Shown: positions 9,904-21,225 of the stretch, piece after piece
Layout: every line of letters starts with the position of its first letter
Position numbering within the stretch: the first letter of the stretch is position 1
Source: Zantedeschia hybrid cultivar
Lineage: Eukaryota > Streptophyta > Magnoliopsida > Alismatales > Araceae
Assembly: GCA_030544215.1 (NCBI GenBank)
Contig: JARZZO010000003.1
Coordinates: 50,388,045 to 50,452,044, forward strand
DNA: 64,000 nucleotides
Reading direction: 5' to 3'
Notes under the pieces: model-generated
What the model was told of the DNA's origin: nothing
Database searches by the model: none
What the model saw: the letters and a program-made list of their open reading frames with translations, nothing else
Translations under genes and position numbers: made by a program

Positions 9904-10800
9904 TTAATGAGTCAATCAGCATGGTACAAGGACCAGTGGAGTCTGAAAATTTGAAAACTCAAATTTCATTATTAGTCTTTGATAATCTAATTCAAATGCA
10001 TTATTGTATACAAACACATTTGATTCGTGAGTAACAAGAGATGCGAAGCCCAAGGAATACCGAAAGCTTGACTAAGGGTGGAAAAGTACAACTCATTCTT
10101 TTTAAACAATAACTTCTGTTTTCACTCTCGGCCCACGATGTTGGAACGAGGCTTAGAATAGACTACAGAAAATATCCGCCATCTTAGTAGGAGGTCGTCA
10201 TAAAAAAAAAAAGGGGAGATCCGCCCCATAATAAAAAAGCAAAAGAAAAAGCAAGGGCAAAGAGCCAACAAAAGGCCGCTCAACATTACAAACGTTACCT
10301 CAAAAGGCCACAAAGTCAAATGAAAAGGGAGCGCAAGGCCGTTAAATACCCCGTAAAAGTAAAAATGACCGAACCCCAACGGATAATAGGGTGAAGGACG
10401 GACATCTTTCTTAGTCTCCAGAACCTTCTCGCGGGCTTTCTAAACCAATTCTTCCCTTCATTCTAAAAAGGTGTACTCTAAATTTGAGGAACAACCGAGG
10501 TTGACTAAGGGTCGAACCATCAAATAGGATCACGATTACAAACATATTTCAAGCACAATGAATCTGGATTAAGCTATTAAAGAATGATCTTGGAATTAAG
10601 TTAACAAATGAATATACTCTTTTGATCCAAGTACCATGTTAGTCCTTAGGTTAGTCAATACTGCAAAAAAAAAAAAAACACAAAATAATTGAATATTTCA
10701 AAACTACAAAAAATTGAATATTGCAAAACTACAAAGAAAATGAATATTGCAAAATCACAAAAAAAAATTGAATATAGCAAAACCCCCCCAAAAAATAGAT
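9904..10800 (+). other. 3' non-coding region of gypsy B
   Basis: It aligns with 43926-44970. Shared landmarks are the CTCGGCCCACGATG stretch, an A-run followed by GGGGAGATCC near 10202-10220 that resembles a polypurine tract, and A-rich repeats of AAAATTGAATATTGC type at 10680-10800. It stops abruptly at 10800, where copia leader sequence begins. Confidence 0.7.
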
Positions 10801-10882
10801 ATTTAGCAGATGTTCAATTATTAAAATTTAAAATAAGACATGGTCTTTTATTCAAGTTTAACTCCCACTAATTTTCGACGGA

Positions 10883-11279
10883 CTGTATAACCCTCAGTTA
10901 TACAGAACGGGAGACGCCGACAGTCTCCTAGTGGGGATCAGAATCTCAATGACTTGCACTACAGCCTTGTGGATAGCACAACAAACTGTAATACAATCAA
11001 AGAGCACCCAACTCATGGGACTTGCAACTCCTTGCAATATCTGATCTTGGCTTCGGTCCCCAGAGATTTAATGGCCTTGTGGATAGCACAACAAACCATT
11101 AATCCTGGTCTAAGCTAACCATCATTACGCGACGAGCATAGATTTGCATGCAGCCCTTGTGGATAGCACAACAAAGCTACATGGTTCCTCTACCCCGATC
11201 TATAGGCATCTAATGTCATAGCCACAGTTTCTCCTCCCAATTAAGTAGGCCTTGTGGATAGCACAACAAACCTGCCTAA
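10883..11279 (-). other. repeated stem-loops with fixed core and covarying stems (left copy)
   Basis: A 21-nt core, in sense orientation T followed by TTGTTGTGCTATCCACAAGG, occurs at 10965-10985, 11075-11095, 11155-11175 and 11250-11270. Each core is bracketed by a different inverted repeat: ATTACAG/CTGTAGT, ATTAATGG/CCATTAAA, CATGTAGC/GCTGCATG and TTAGGCAGG/CCTACTTAA. Several imperfect pairs are G-U in the sense RNA. The core itself folds, with TTGTG pairing to CACAA around a CTATC loop. Adjacent small hairpins are CTGTATAAC/GTTATACAG (10883-10905) and GGAGAC/GTCTCC. A structured RNA role such as packaging, dimerisation or translation is inferred. Confidence 0.85.
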
Positions 11280-12133
11280 AGTGATTTGAATCCTATGACT
11301 ATAACGATGGTGGACCATGCGGTAAGTTCTTAACTACTCGCGTTACGGCTTAGAATTTATCTGAGAGTATTTGGATAACTTTTATCTTGGTCTCTCCTAG
11401 GTGATAGTATATAAATATATCGTATATATTTACTTAATACTATAACCTGCTTTGATTCATAATCAAAAGAAATCAATGCATCTCATACATGTCATTAGTG
11501 TGGTCATGGATAGCACAGTGGGTTTGACTGGAGCCAACAGTCAAACGCACACACAATCTAACACAACAATTACATTAGATAACCTGCAAACACAGGCAAG
11601 AGATCTCCATCTTTTCGCCTTCCTGGTTGCAGTTGTGGATCGTCCTCGCTCTTTCCTCGGTTGCCTCGATCATATTACATTAATTCTAGAATTAACAAGT
11701 AAATTGAAGAAGGCCTTATGGCGAGTACAAGAGAGAGAGGGAGGTAGAAATACATCGGAGTATGAGAGAGAGAGGTGCGCAGACCTCTATTTATTAACAA
11801 TTAATAAAATCATACATCCACGATCCATACAATCCATCATTCATCACATGAACAATTAAATAAGTGCATATCCATGACCACGGTGTGTTTTAAACATCCA
11901 CACATGATTCAGCACATCACATGGCTAAAACAAATGAGTTTTTCAAAATAAATAAGTTTTGGCTTTCAAAAAGCTAGGATCCAATCAAAATTGGTATTTG
12001 AATTTCGAAAACTCATTTTATTCACTTAACATGCAATTAAATCTAAATTTAAAAGCATTAAACACGCATCACATGCGCACACACTCCGAATTAATAATTC
12101 CAGATTATTCCATGCAAATTAGAACAATTCTAA

Positions 12134-12590
12134 TAATCTAACACTTAGATTAAGCTCCATTAATAATCTAACAATTAGACTATTAACAACTAATCTAACT
12201 CTTAGACTAGTCCAACAAAATTAATCATTAACTTATCACATAAATTAATAATTAATTCTAATTTGTTATTAATTATCAATCTAACAATTAGACTAGATAA
12301 TTAATAAGTGTTAACCACTAATTTAACCATTAAACTAATAATTAACATAAATTAACAGTTAAGCATTTATCTAACTCTTAGATTAGTGGAAAAATAATAA
12401 TTATTAGCTTAACTCTTTAAACTAATGACTAGTTTCTCCTTATTAAACCATTAAGATTACTTAATCAAAATTAACTATCAATTTAACACTTAAATTAATA
12501 ATCAATTTCAATTAACTAATGATAACTAATTTAACATTTAAATTAATCAATTAAAATTAATTATTAATTTAACTCTTAAATTAATAACTA
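12134..12590. repeat. array of short covarying palindromes in the copia leader
   Basis: About ten palindromes of the form AATYTAAC-n-TTARATT occur, for example at 12134-12152, 12164-12182, 12191-12209, near 12277, 12317, 12367, 12481, 12528 and 12564. When the left arm has TCTAA the right arm usually has TTAGA; when it has TTTAA the right has TTAAA. Spacing is about 27-90 nt. The right copy and element C carry the same type of array. Confidence 0.75.
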
Positions 12591-12785
12591 ATCTTAATTA
12601 ATTAACAACATTTTGTTAATTATGATTCCAAATCATTAATAGCCCAAATAATTAAATTTTGATAATAATTTAAATTTCAAAACAATTTTGAAATCAAACT
12701 AAAATCTAATTTAATCATTAAATGGGTAGGTTTAATAAATTTTATGGGGTTTTAGGATTTAATTGGGGTTTAATGGGATGGGAAA

Positions 12786-13110
12786 TGGGCCCAGCCCTAA
12801 GGGGCAACCTGGCCCTGGCCTGGGCTCGAGCCAGGTGGCCTGGGCCCGAACCAGGTGCGCCAGGGCTAGCCTGGACCAGGGCCCAGGGCTCGGGCCCGGC
12901 CCAAGCTCGACCCGACCGGTCGAACCGGTCGGGCCGGCCCCCTTTCTTCCTCCCAGCAACCCGACAGCCCCCCTTTTTCTGCAACCGTAGTTGCAGGCGG
13001 CGGGGGGCGAGGCAGCGCCGGCGGCGGCCGGTGCCCGGCGTGGGCCCGGCGCCGGACGGCGACGACCCCGGCGCCGGCGGGCTCCCCGGCGCCGGCAGGC
13101 CCTCCGATGG
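12786..13110. other. GC-rich island in the copia leader
   Basis: A strongly GC-rich stretch lies inside otherwise AT-rich leader. It contains small inverted repeats such as CCTGGGCTCGAGCCAGG, CCTGGGCCCGAACCAGG and GACCGGTCGAACCGGTC. Open frames here exist on both strands and reflect base composition. A 22-nt length difference separates the two tandem copies. Origin unknown; captured DNA is possible. Confidence 0.6.
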
Positions 13111-13499
13111 GCTCCTCCAACTCCCCTTTTGTTATGTTTTACAGGTTTCATAAACCTGTGGGAAGAAATTAAAAGGGGGTTTCCTCCGGCCAGCTCGACG
13201 CCGGCAATAAGGCCTGGGTAGACCGACAACTCTTCCTCAATAATCAGGGATGCCGGCCATCCTTCCCAACACTTGGGAGGCCGATGGAATTCGCCTGAAC
13301 AACGTAGTTCTTCGTCTTACGAAGAACAATATAACCCCTAAATAAATTCGAAAAATTGCATTAAAAAATAATCTAATTATTTTAATAATCAGTGTTCATC
13401 ATATGAACATAGATCCAGCAATAAAATCGAACCAGTGCATGGAATATATCATAGAAAAAATTAATTTCAGAGACCGAAACGGGACGAGAAACAGTGGAA

Positions 13500-13515
13500 C
13501 CTGGCTCTGATACCA
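13500..13515 (-). other. copia primer-binding site (initiator Met tRNA), left copy
   Basis: The reverse complement reads TGGTATCAGAGCCAGG, the standard plant copia sequence complementary to the 3' end of initiator-Met tRNA. It lies one base from the LTR that begins at 13517. Confidence 0.95.
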
Positions 13516-13516
13516 C

Positions 13517-15068
13517 TGTAGGGTTTTCTCGGTTTCTCCGGATCGCTCACGCAGCGGAAAATAAAATTTTTACAGCGATCCGTTTCCCGTTTCGAATAAC
13601 TAAAATACGATAATCGGATTATCGAAGTTCTCACCGTGTGCGGATTCGAATCCGCAGCCGTTCGGTTCCGTCGGTGTGACACCACAAGCCGCGCAAGCGC
13701 CCGGCCTCTAGCGAAGTCCACGCGATCCTCCCCGCGACGGATATCCTCGAGTTCGTCGTTCTTCGCAGCCCGCGAAGCCTCCGCTGGTCGCCGCAATGAT
13801 CGCCACAGTGCGCGGACGATTTCCCGTCGAACGGGATTCGGAGAAGCGGCGGGGCAGATCTGGATCTGCCTGGACGCCAGAGGGAGACAGAAACTGAGGA
13901 GGGGCGGCTAGGGTTAGCAGCAGCTTGGCCTGCTCAGCCCGTTAGCTATGTTTTATACTAACCGCGCGGTTTTTCACAAAAACCCCCGGTTTGTATAAAA
14001 CCCACTTATTTATCCATCGCCTTGAGAATCATTTACGTGTGACCCTCTAGGCCCAAGTACCAGTCCAGTTAATGGCCCAGTAAGCCCAGTGACTCCTCAC
14101 TGGCTTTATTAATTAATTAATAACGCTTTATTAATTAATTAATCAATCGAATTGATGTCGCACATCAAATTCGACCGAGCCTCCGATCACGTTGGGTGCC
14201 AAGCAACACCGCGTGAACCCGGAAGGTATTTGGGGTTAAGTAACCCACTCTTAGAACCTTTCCGTCGACAGTTACCGCGTGGATATAATCCTTCATTCGT
14301 ACAATGCTCTCGAGTCAACTCAGGGCATGGCGAGCTGTCAAACCCTAGCCGGTCGACTCACTTGGATTGGATGCCGCTGATGAATATCGGAAAACTCCTT
14401 TTCCGATATTATCGTCCGCCCTGGCCAGGGACTTCCGCACATCCTTCCTAGAGCATTCTCTCTCTAAGTACCGAGAGCGAATGATTCCTTATTGACACAC
14501 AATTCCCTTCGACGGTATTCCGCTGTACCCAATCCTTGGCGTATTAGAATCCCATGGCTAGAGATTCGTAAACCAATGTCAAAGCACAGAAGTCCACCGC
14601 CAAGGTGTCCTTGGTGTCTCAGGTCCGAGGACCATCCACGCAACTGCGACAATAGAATCAAGCTGGTTGACAGTGAGGTACAATACCATCCAGCGATTCA
14701 GTCGGATCAGTTCAGTGAACTCATTCTCCAATGAGCACCTACAGATTCGCCTTAGTGTCTCCACACAAATGACTTATGAGACCAGTCATCCTCATCGTAT
14801 GAGCAGGAGTAATCTGTACTAGTCTAACCGGATATCCGATGTCCTTCTCGGATATCCTCCGATTAGGAACGATTAAGAATATGTGTGTTTAAGTGATCAG
14901 TCTCATTAGTATGATCTCATCATAATCTGATCACCATAGCACATATTCACGGACTTCATTATGAAACGATAATTAACGCGATTTACACATAATGAATATT
15001 ATGCCATTTTATTAATAATGAACGAGAATTCCATTGTTAGATTGGCTTGTAGGCCACCTAAACTAATA
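13517..15068 (-). repeat. copia LTR, shared (middle) copy
   Basis: 1,552 bp. On the plus strand it runs from TGTAGGGTTTTCTC to CCTAAACTAATA. The outer U3 terminus has TA where TG is expected (element C has TGTTAG). It is flanked on one side by the primer site and on the other by the polypurine tract. A TATAAAA box for the minus-strand transcript lies at 13951-13957 and is mirrored at 13993-14002. It differs from the LTR at 21226-22776 by only scattered substitutions and small indels seen by eye. Confidence 0.9.
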
Positions 15069-15082
15069 ATCTCCCACTTGGA
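15069..15082 (-). other. copia polypurine tract
   Basis: On the minus strand this reads CCAAGTGGGAGAT directly before the LTR, and it begins just after the gag-pol stop. The same tract precedes the LTR of element C (63932-63945) and of the old element E (51737 onward). Confidence 0.85.
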
Positions 15083-18000
15083 CTAAAGCCAATCACCTTT
15101 ATACAATAAGCCCATAGACTCTAGGTGACGCTCAAACACAATTTGAGCCAACGGCTTTGTCAGTGGATCTGCTACATTGTCGACGGATGGAACTCTTTCC
15201 ACTACTACATCTCCTCTGGATATGATCTCTCTGATAAGGTGAAAGCGCCTCAGAATATGCTTCGATTTCTGATGAGACCGTGGCTCTTTCGCTTGCGCAA
15301 TGGCTCCATTGTTGTCGCACAACAGTGGAACAGGCTCAGAGATGCTGGGAACTACGCCGAGGTCAGTGATGAATTTCTTCAACCACACTGCTTCCTTGGC
15401 GGCTTCAGCTGCAGCGATGTACTCAGCTTCAGTCGTTGAATCTGCAGTGGTTATTTGCTTGGAACTCTTCCAGCACACTGCCCCTCCGTTCAAGGTAAAC
15501 ACGAATCCAGATGTTGACTTGCTATCATTTGGATCTGACTGGAAACTCGAGTCAGTAAAGTCTCGCAGTTTCAAGTCACCTCCTCCATAGACAAGAAACA
15601 TATCCTTAGTTCTTCTCAAGTACTTAAGGATGCATTTCACTGCCTTCTAGTGCTCTTCGCCTGGATCAGCCTGAAATCTGCTCGTAACACTTAGAGCAAA
15701 TGCAACATCAGGCCGTGTACATAGCATGGCATACATGATAGATCCTATGGCAGAGGCATAGGGTATTCTATCCATGAATGCCCTCTCATCAGGAGTCTTA
15801 GGAGACTGTTCCTTTGAGAGATTAATTCCATGTCTCATCGGTATGAAACCTCTCTTGGAATTTTCCATGCCAAACCTTTTGACTATGGTATCTATGTACA
15901 AGGATTGGGTCATTCCAAGCATCCTCTTTGATCTATCTCTATAGATCCGTATTCCCAATACGTAGGATGCTTCTCCCAAATCCTTCATGGAGAAGTTTTT
16001 CGACAGCCAGACCTTTACTGATGACATCATAGCTACATCATTCCCAATGAGTAGTATGTCATCTACGTAAAGAACTAGAAAAGTGACTGCACTCCCACTG
16101 GTCTTCTTGTACACACAAGGCTCATCTTCATTCTTAATGAAGTCATAAGTCTTGACAGCCTTGTCAAATCTTATGTTCCAGCTCCGGGAGGCTTGCTTCA
16201 GTCCATAAATGGACCTCTGAAGCTTGCACACTTTATCTGGAGATTCTTTGGATGTGAAACCTTCTGGTTGTATCATATACACCTCTTCCTCAAGGTTACC
16301 ATTGAGGAAGGCAGTCTTCACATCCATCTGCCAGATTTCATAATCAAAATGTGCAGCAATGGCGAGCAGAACTCTGATCGACTTTATCATGGCAACTGGT
16401 CAGAAAGTCTCGTCATAGTCAATTCCTTGCCTTTGACGATATCCCTTTGCCACCAACCCTGCATTATATGTGTCGATCCGTCCATCAGCACCGATCTTTC
16501 TCTTAAAGATCCACTTGCATCCGATGGGTACAATACCCTCGGGCAAGTCTTCCAAGTTCCAAACTTGGTTGGTGTACATGGACTGGATTTCTGAGTTCAT
16601 GGCTTCTCGCCATTTCCCGGCTTCTGGGCCTTCTATGGCCTCCTGGTAGGTTTTAGGATCATCATCCTCATTATATTGTACCTTAGACTCACCTTCAGCG
16701 ATATGTCCCACATATCGTTCGGGTAGTCTAGGTACTCTACCAGATCTACGAGGCTCATCTGTGTGTACCTGAACAGATTCAGGAACTGATATCTCATCTG
16801 ATGATAATGCAGCTGTTTGGGGATCTGGAACCTCTTCCAATACTATTTTACTCTCACTGTTCTCCTGGATAAGGTATTCCTCTTCCAGAAAGACAGCTTT
16901 CCTGGCGACAAACACCTTTTGTTCATCAGGATGGTAAAAATAGTATCCAAAGGTTTCCTTTGGGTATCCCACAAACCTGCATTTATCAGTTCGTGATTCC
17001 AGCTTGTCTGGATCATGCCTCTTTACATGAGCAGGACAACCCCAGACTTTAACATGTTTAAATTCTGGTTTCCTGCCTTTCCATATCTCATATGGAGTAG
17101 AGGCCACAGACTTGCAGGGTACTTTGTTCAGTAGGTATGCTGCTGACTCTAGAGCATACCCCCAGAGGGACACTGGTAATTCCGAAAAGCTCATCATGGA
17201 TCGCACCATGTCCAATAAGGTGCGATTCCTCCTTTCTGATACACCATTCATCTGTGGCGTATATGGAGGGGTCAGCTGAGAAAGGATACCATTATCCTTT
17301 AAGAATTGTGTGAAGTTAGTACTCAAGTATTCTCCTCCTCGATCTGATCGAAGAGCTTTAATACTCTTTCCTAACTGCTTCTCCACTTAATTCTTGAACT
17401 CCTTGAACTTCTCAAATGCTTCCGACTTGTACTTCATTAAATACACATAGCCGAATCTTGAGAAGTCATCGGTGAACGTGATGAAGTAAGAAAAGCCACC
17501 TTTGGCTTGGGTGGACATTGGACCACATACATCCGTATGTATTAGTTCCAGAATGTCCTTGGCACGTTCTCCATGTCCACTAAATGGAGATTTTGCCATC
17601 TTTCCCATAAGGCAGGATTCGCATGTTGCAAACGATTCATAATCGAATGTTGTTAAATAACCATGCTTGTGCAACTTTTGCAACCTGCTTTCGCCAATTT
17701 GCCCAAGTCTACAATGCCACATGTAGGCCTGGTTCACGCAATTCTTGCTCTTCTTAAGAGCATTATCAATCAGAAGATTGTAATGAGAAACATCTAATAG
17801 ATATAGACCGTTGACTAAAGATGCCGAAGCTATTGATTTATTACCATAATAAATCGAACAACTTCTATTCTCAATAGTCAACCTATATCCTATCTTGTCC
17901 AAACAAGATATTGATATGATGTTCTTTATTATGCTAGGAACATAATAACAATCTTCCAATAGTAAGGTGTCTCCCGATGGAAGCCTGAGGTTCGCTGTCC

Positions 18001-18502
18001 CAACAGCAATCGCCGCAACTTTTGCGCCGTTTCCTAGCCTCAATTCCACCTCACCTTGTCTCAGCTTGCGCTTCCTTGTCAGCATCTGCACATCATGGCA
18101 GATATGAGAAGCACATCCGGTATCTAATACCCAAGATGTGGAATCTCTAACCGACAAGTTGATATCTATCATATAGATATCTGAAGCTTCAGACAGCTTC
18201 ACTCTTCCAAGAGCTTTATCATGAAGGAACTTCTTGCAGTTCCTTTTCCAGTGACCATACTGCTTATAATAGAAGCAGTCACCCTTCACTACTCTTTTAC
18301 CTTTGTCCTTCGATCCTTTATCGTTAGCTGTTATCTTTGCTTCAGGGGCATCCAATGCCGATTCAGCAGGAGGATCAGCTCCAGGGACAAAGTTATTGCG
18401 TTCAGATCTGAAGACATTCTTCAGGCTTCTGAACCAATCTGAGTAGATCAGGTAAGTCAAAACGGCATCAAGTATGTCACGGAGTGAGTTATTCGACGAC
18501 AT
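15083..18502 (-). pseudogene. copia gag-pol polyprotein with three in-frame stops and a shortened gag
   Basis: One reading frame runs the whole length. The gag start (MSSNNSLRDILDAVLTYLIY) is followed almost at once by a zinc-knuckle remnant (CFYYKQYGHWKRNC, second Cys replaced by Tyr), so the usual capsid (UBN2) region of roughly 150-200 aa is missing. Then come protease (WVLDTGCASHIC), GAG-pre-integrase, integrase (HTDVCGPM, RSDRGGEY, NGVSERRNRT), reverse transcriptase (FLVLYVDDILLIG) and RNase H (TDSSF, TEAEY, CDNNGA, VDNVADPLTKP). Stops are at 17387 (TAA), 16400 (TGA) and 15647 (TAG, where Trp is expected). The protein would copy and integrate the element if intact. Confidence 0.92.
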
Positions 18503-21225
18503 AATTTCCTACAGGAGATAAGTAAAATCTATTTAGCAGATGTTCAATTATTAAAATTTAAAACAAGACATGGTCTTTTGTTCAAGTTTAACTCTCACTA
18601 ATTTTCGACGGACTGTATAACCCTCAGTTATACAGAACGGTAGACGCCGACAGTCTCCTAGTGGGGATCAGAATCTCAATGACTTGCACTACAGCCTTGT
18701 GGATAGCACAACAAACTGTAATACAATCAAAGAGCACCCAACTCATGGGACTTGCAACTCCTTGCAATATCTGATCTTGGCTTCGGTCCCCAGAGATTTA
18801 ATGGCCTTGTGGATAGCACAACAAACCATTAATCCTGGTCTAAGCTAACCATCATTACGCGACGAGCATAGATTTGCATGCAGCCCTTGTGGATAGCACA
18901 ACAAAGCTACATGGTTCCTCTACCCCGATCTATAGGCATCTAATGTCATAGCCACAGTTTCTCCTCCCAATTAAGCAGGCCTTATGGATAGCACAACAAA
19001 CCTGCCTAAAGTGATTTGAATCCTATGACTATAACGATGGTGGACCATGCGGTAAGTTCTTAACTACTCGCGTTACGGCTTAGAGTTTATCTGAGGGTAT
19101 TTGGATAACTTTTATCTTGGTCTCTCCTAGGTAATAGTATATAAATATATCGTATATATTTACTTAATACTATAACCTGCTTTGATTCATAATCAAAAGA
19201 AATCAATGCATCTCATACATGTCATTAGTGTGGTCATGGATAGCACAGTAGGTTTGACTGGAGCCAACAGTCAAACGCACACACAATCTAACACAACAAT
19301 TACATTAGATAACCTGCAAACACAGGCAAGAGATCTCCATCTTTTCGCCTTCCTGGTTGCAGTTGTGGATCGTCCTTGCTCTTTCCTCGGTTGCCTCGAT
19401 CATATTACATTAATTCTAGAATTAACAAGTAAATTGAAGAAGGCCTTATGGCGAGTACAAGAGAGAGAGGGAGGTAGAAATACATCGGAGTATGAGAGAG
19501 AGAGGTGCGCAGACCTCTATTTATTAACAATTAATAAAATCATACATCCACGATCCATACAATCCATCATTCACCACATGAACAATTAAATAAGTGCATA
19601 TCCATGACCACGGTGTGTTTTAAACATCCACACATGATTCAGCGCATCACATGGCTAAAACAAATGAGTTTTTCAAAATAAATAAGTTTTGGCTTTCAAA
19701 AAGCTAGGATCCAATCAAAATTGGTATTTGAATTTCGAAAACTCATTTTATTCACTTAACATGCAATTAAATCTAAATTTAAAAGCATTAAACACGCATC
19801 ACATGCGCACACACTCCGAATTAATAATTCCAGATTATTCCATGCAAATTAGAACAATTCTAATAATCTAACACTTAGATTAAGCTCCATTAATAATCTA
19901 ACAATTAGACTATTAACAACTAATCTAACTCTTAGACTAGTCCAACAAAATTAATCATTAACTTATCACATAAATTAATAATTAATTCTAATTTGTTATT
20001 AATTATCAATCTAACAATTAGACTAGATAATTAATAAGTGTTAACCACTAATTTAACCATTAAACTAATAATTAACACAAATTAACAGTTAAGCATTAAT
20101 CTAACTCTTAGATTAGTGGAAAAATAATAATTATTAGTTTAACTCTTTAAACTAATGACTAGTTTCTCCTTATTAAACCATTAAGATTACTTAATCAAAA
20201 TTAACTATCAATTTAACACTTAAATTAATAATCAATTTCAATTAACTAATGATAACTAATTTAACATTTAAATTAATCAATTAAAATTAATTATTAATTT
20301 AACTCTTAAATTAATAACTAATCTTAATTAATTAACAACATTTTGTTAATTATGATTCCAAATCATTAATAGCCCAAATAATTAAATTTTGATAATAATT
20401 TAAATTTCAAAACAATTTTGAAATCAAACTAAAATCTAATTTAATCATTAAATGGGTAGGTTTAATAAATTTTATGGGGTTTTAGGATTTAATTGGGGTT
20501 TAATGGGATGGGAAATGGGCCCAGCCCTAAGGGGCAACCTGGCCCGGGCATGGGCTCGAGCCAGGCGCGCCTGGGCCCGAACCAGGTGCGCCAGGGCTCG
20601 CCTGGACCAGGGCCCAGGGCTCGGGCCCGGCCCAGGGTCGACCCGGCCGGTCGAACCTGTTGGGCCGGCCCCCTTTCTTCCTCCCAGCAACCCGACAGCC
20701 CCCCTTTTTCTGCAACCCTAGTTGCAGGCGGCGGGGGGCGAGGCAGCGCCGGCGGCGGCCGATGCCCGGCGTGGGCCCGGTGCCGGCGGGCTCCCCGGCG
20801 CCGGCAGGCCCTCCGATGGGCTCCTCCAACTCCCCTTTTGTTATGTTTTACAGGTTTCATAAACCTGTGGGAAGAAATTAAAAGGGGGTTTCCTCCGGCC
20901 AGCTCGACGCCGGCAACAAGGCCTGGGTAGACCGACAACTCTTCCTCAATAATCAGGGATGCCGGCCATCCTTCCCAACACTTGGGAGGCCGATGGAATT
21001 CGCCTGAACAACGTAGTGCTTCGTCTTACGAAGAACAATATAACCCCTAAATAAATTCGAAAAATTGCATTAAAAAATAATCTAATTATTTTAATAATCA
21101 GTGTTCATCATATGAACATAGATCCAGCAATAAAATCGAACCAGTGCATGGAATATATCATAGAAAAAATTAATTTCAAAGACCGAAACGGGACGAGAAA
21201 CAGTAGAACCTGGCTCTGATACCAC
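18503..21225 (-). other. copia 5' leader, right copy
   Basis: It is near-identical to 10801-13516. Stem-loop cores lie at 18695-18715, 18805-18825, 18885-18905 and 18980-19000 (the last has one change, CCTTATGG). The short palindromes are at about 19864-20320. The GC-rich island is 20516-20820 and is 22 nt shorter than in the left copy. The primer site TGGTATCAGAGCCAGG (reverse complement) is at 21209-21224. No protein-coding region is supported. Confidence 0.8.

Larger units (their letters stand above)
10801..13516 (-). other. copia 5' leader, left copy (2.7 kb, untranslated)
   Basis: No protein is supported. In sense (minus) order from the primer site it contains a GC-rich island (about 12786-13110), an AT-rich part full of short palindromes (about 12134-12590), an inverted repeat GTTTGACTG/CAGTCAAAC near 11522-11550, and a cluster of stem-loops (10883-11279). 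A copy of the same leader is at 18531-21225, and a relative at 58446-60732. Confidence 0.75.

Noticed and set aside
11452..11859. 135-aa open frame in the copia leader, repeated at 19182-19589
   Set aside because: Conserved only because the leader is duplicated; it opens in decayed non-coding leader and no coding equivalent is seen in element C or E.
12722..13229. Several 75-156 aa frames in the GC-rich leader island
   Set aside because: Open on both strands, a result of GC bias, and the 22-nt difference between copies would break a coding frame.
15125..15439. Plus-strand frames opposite copia RNase H and RT (also 16193-16594 and 18221-18442)
   Set aside because: Shadows of the minus-strand polyprotein, which carries all catalytic motifs.
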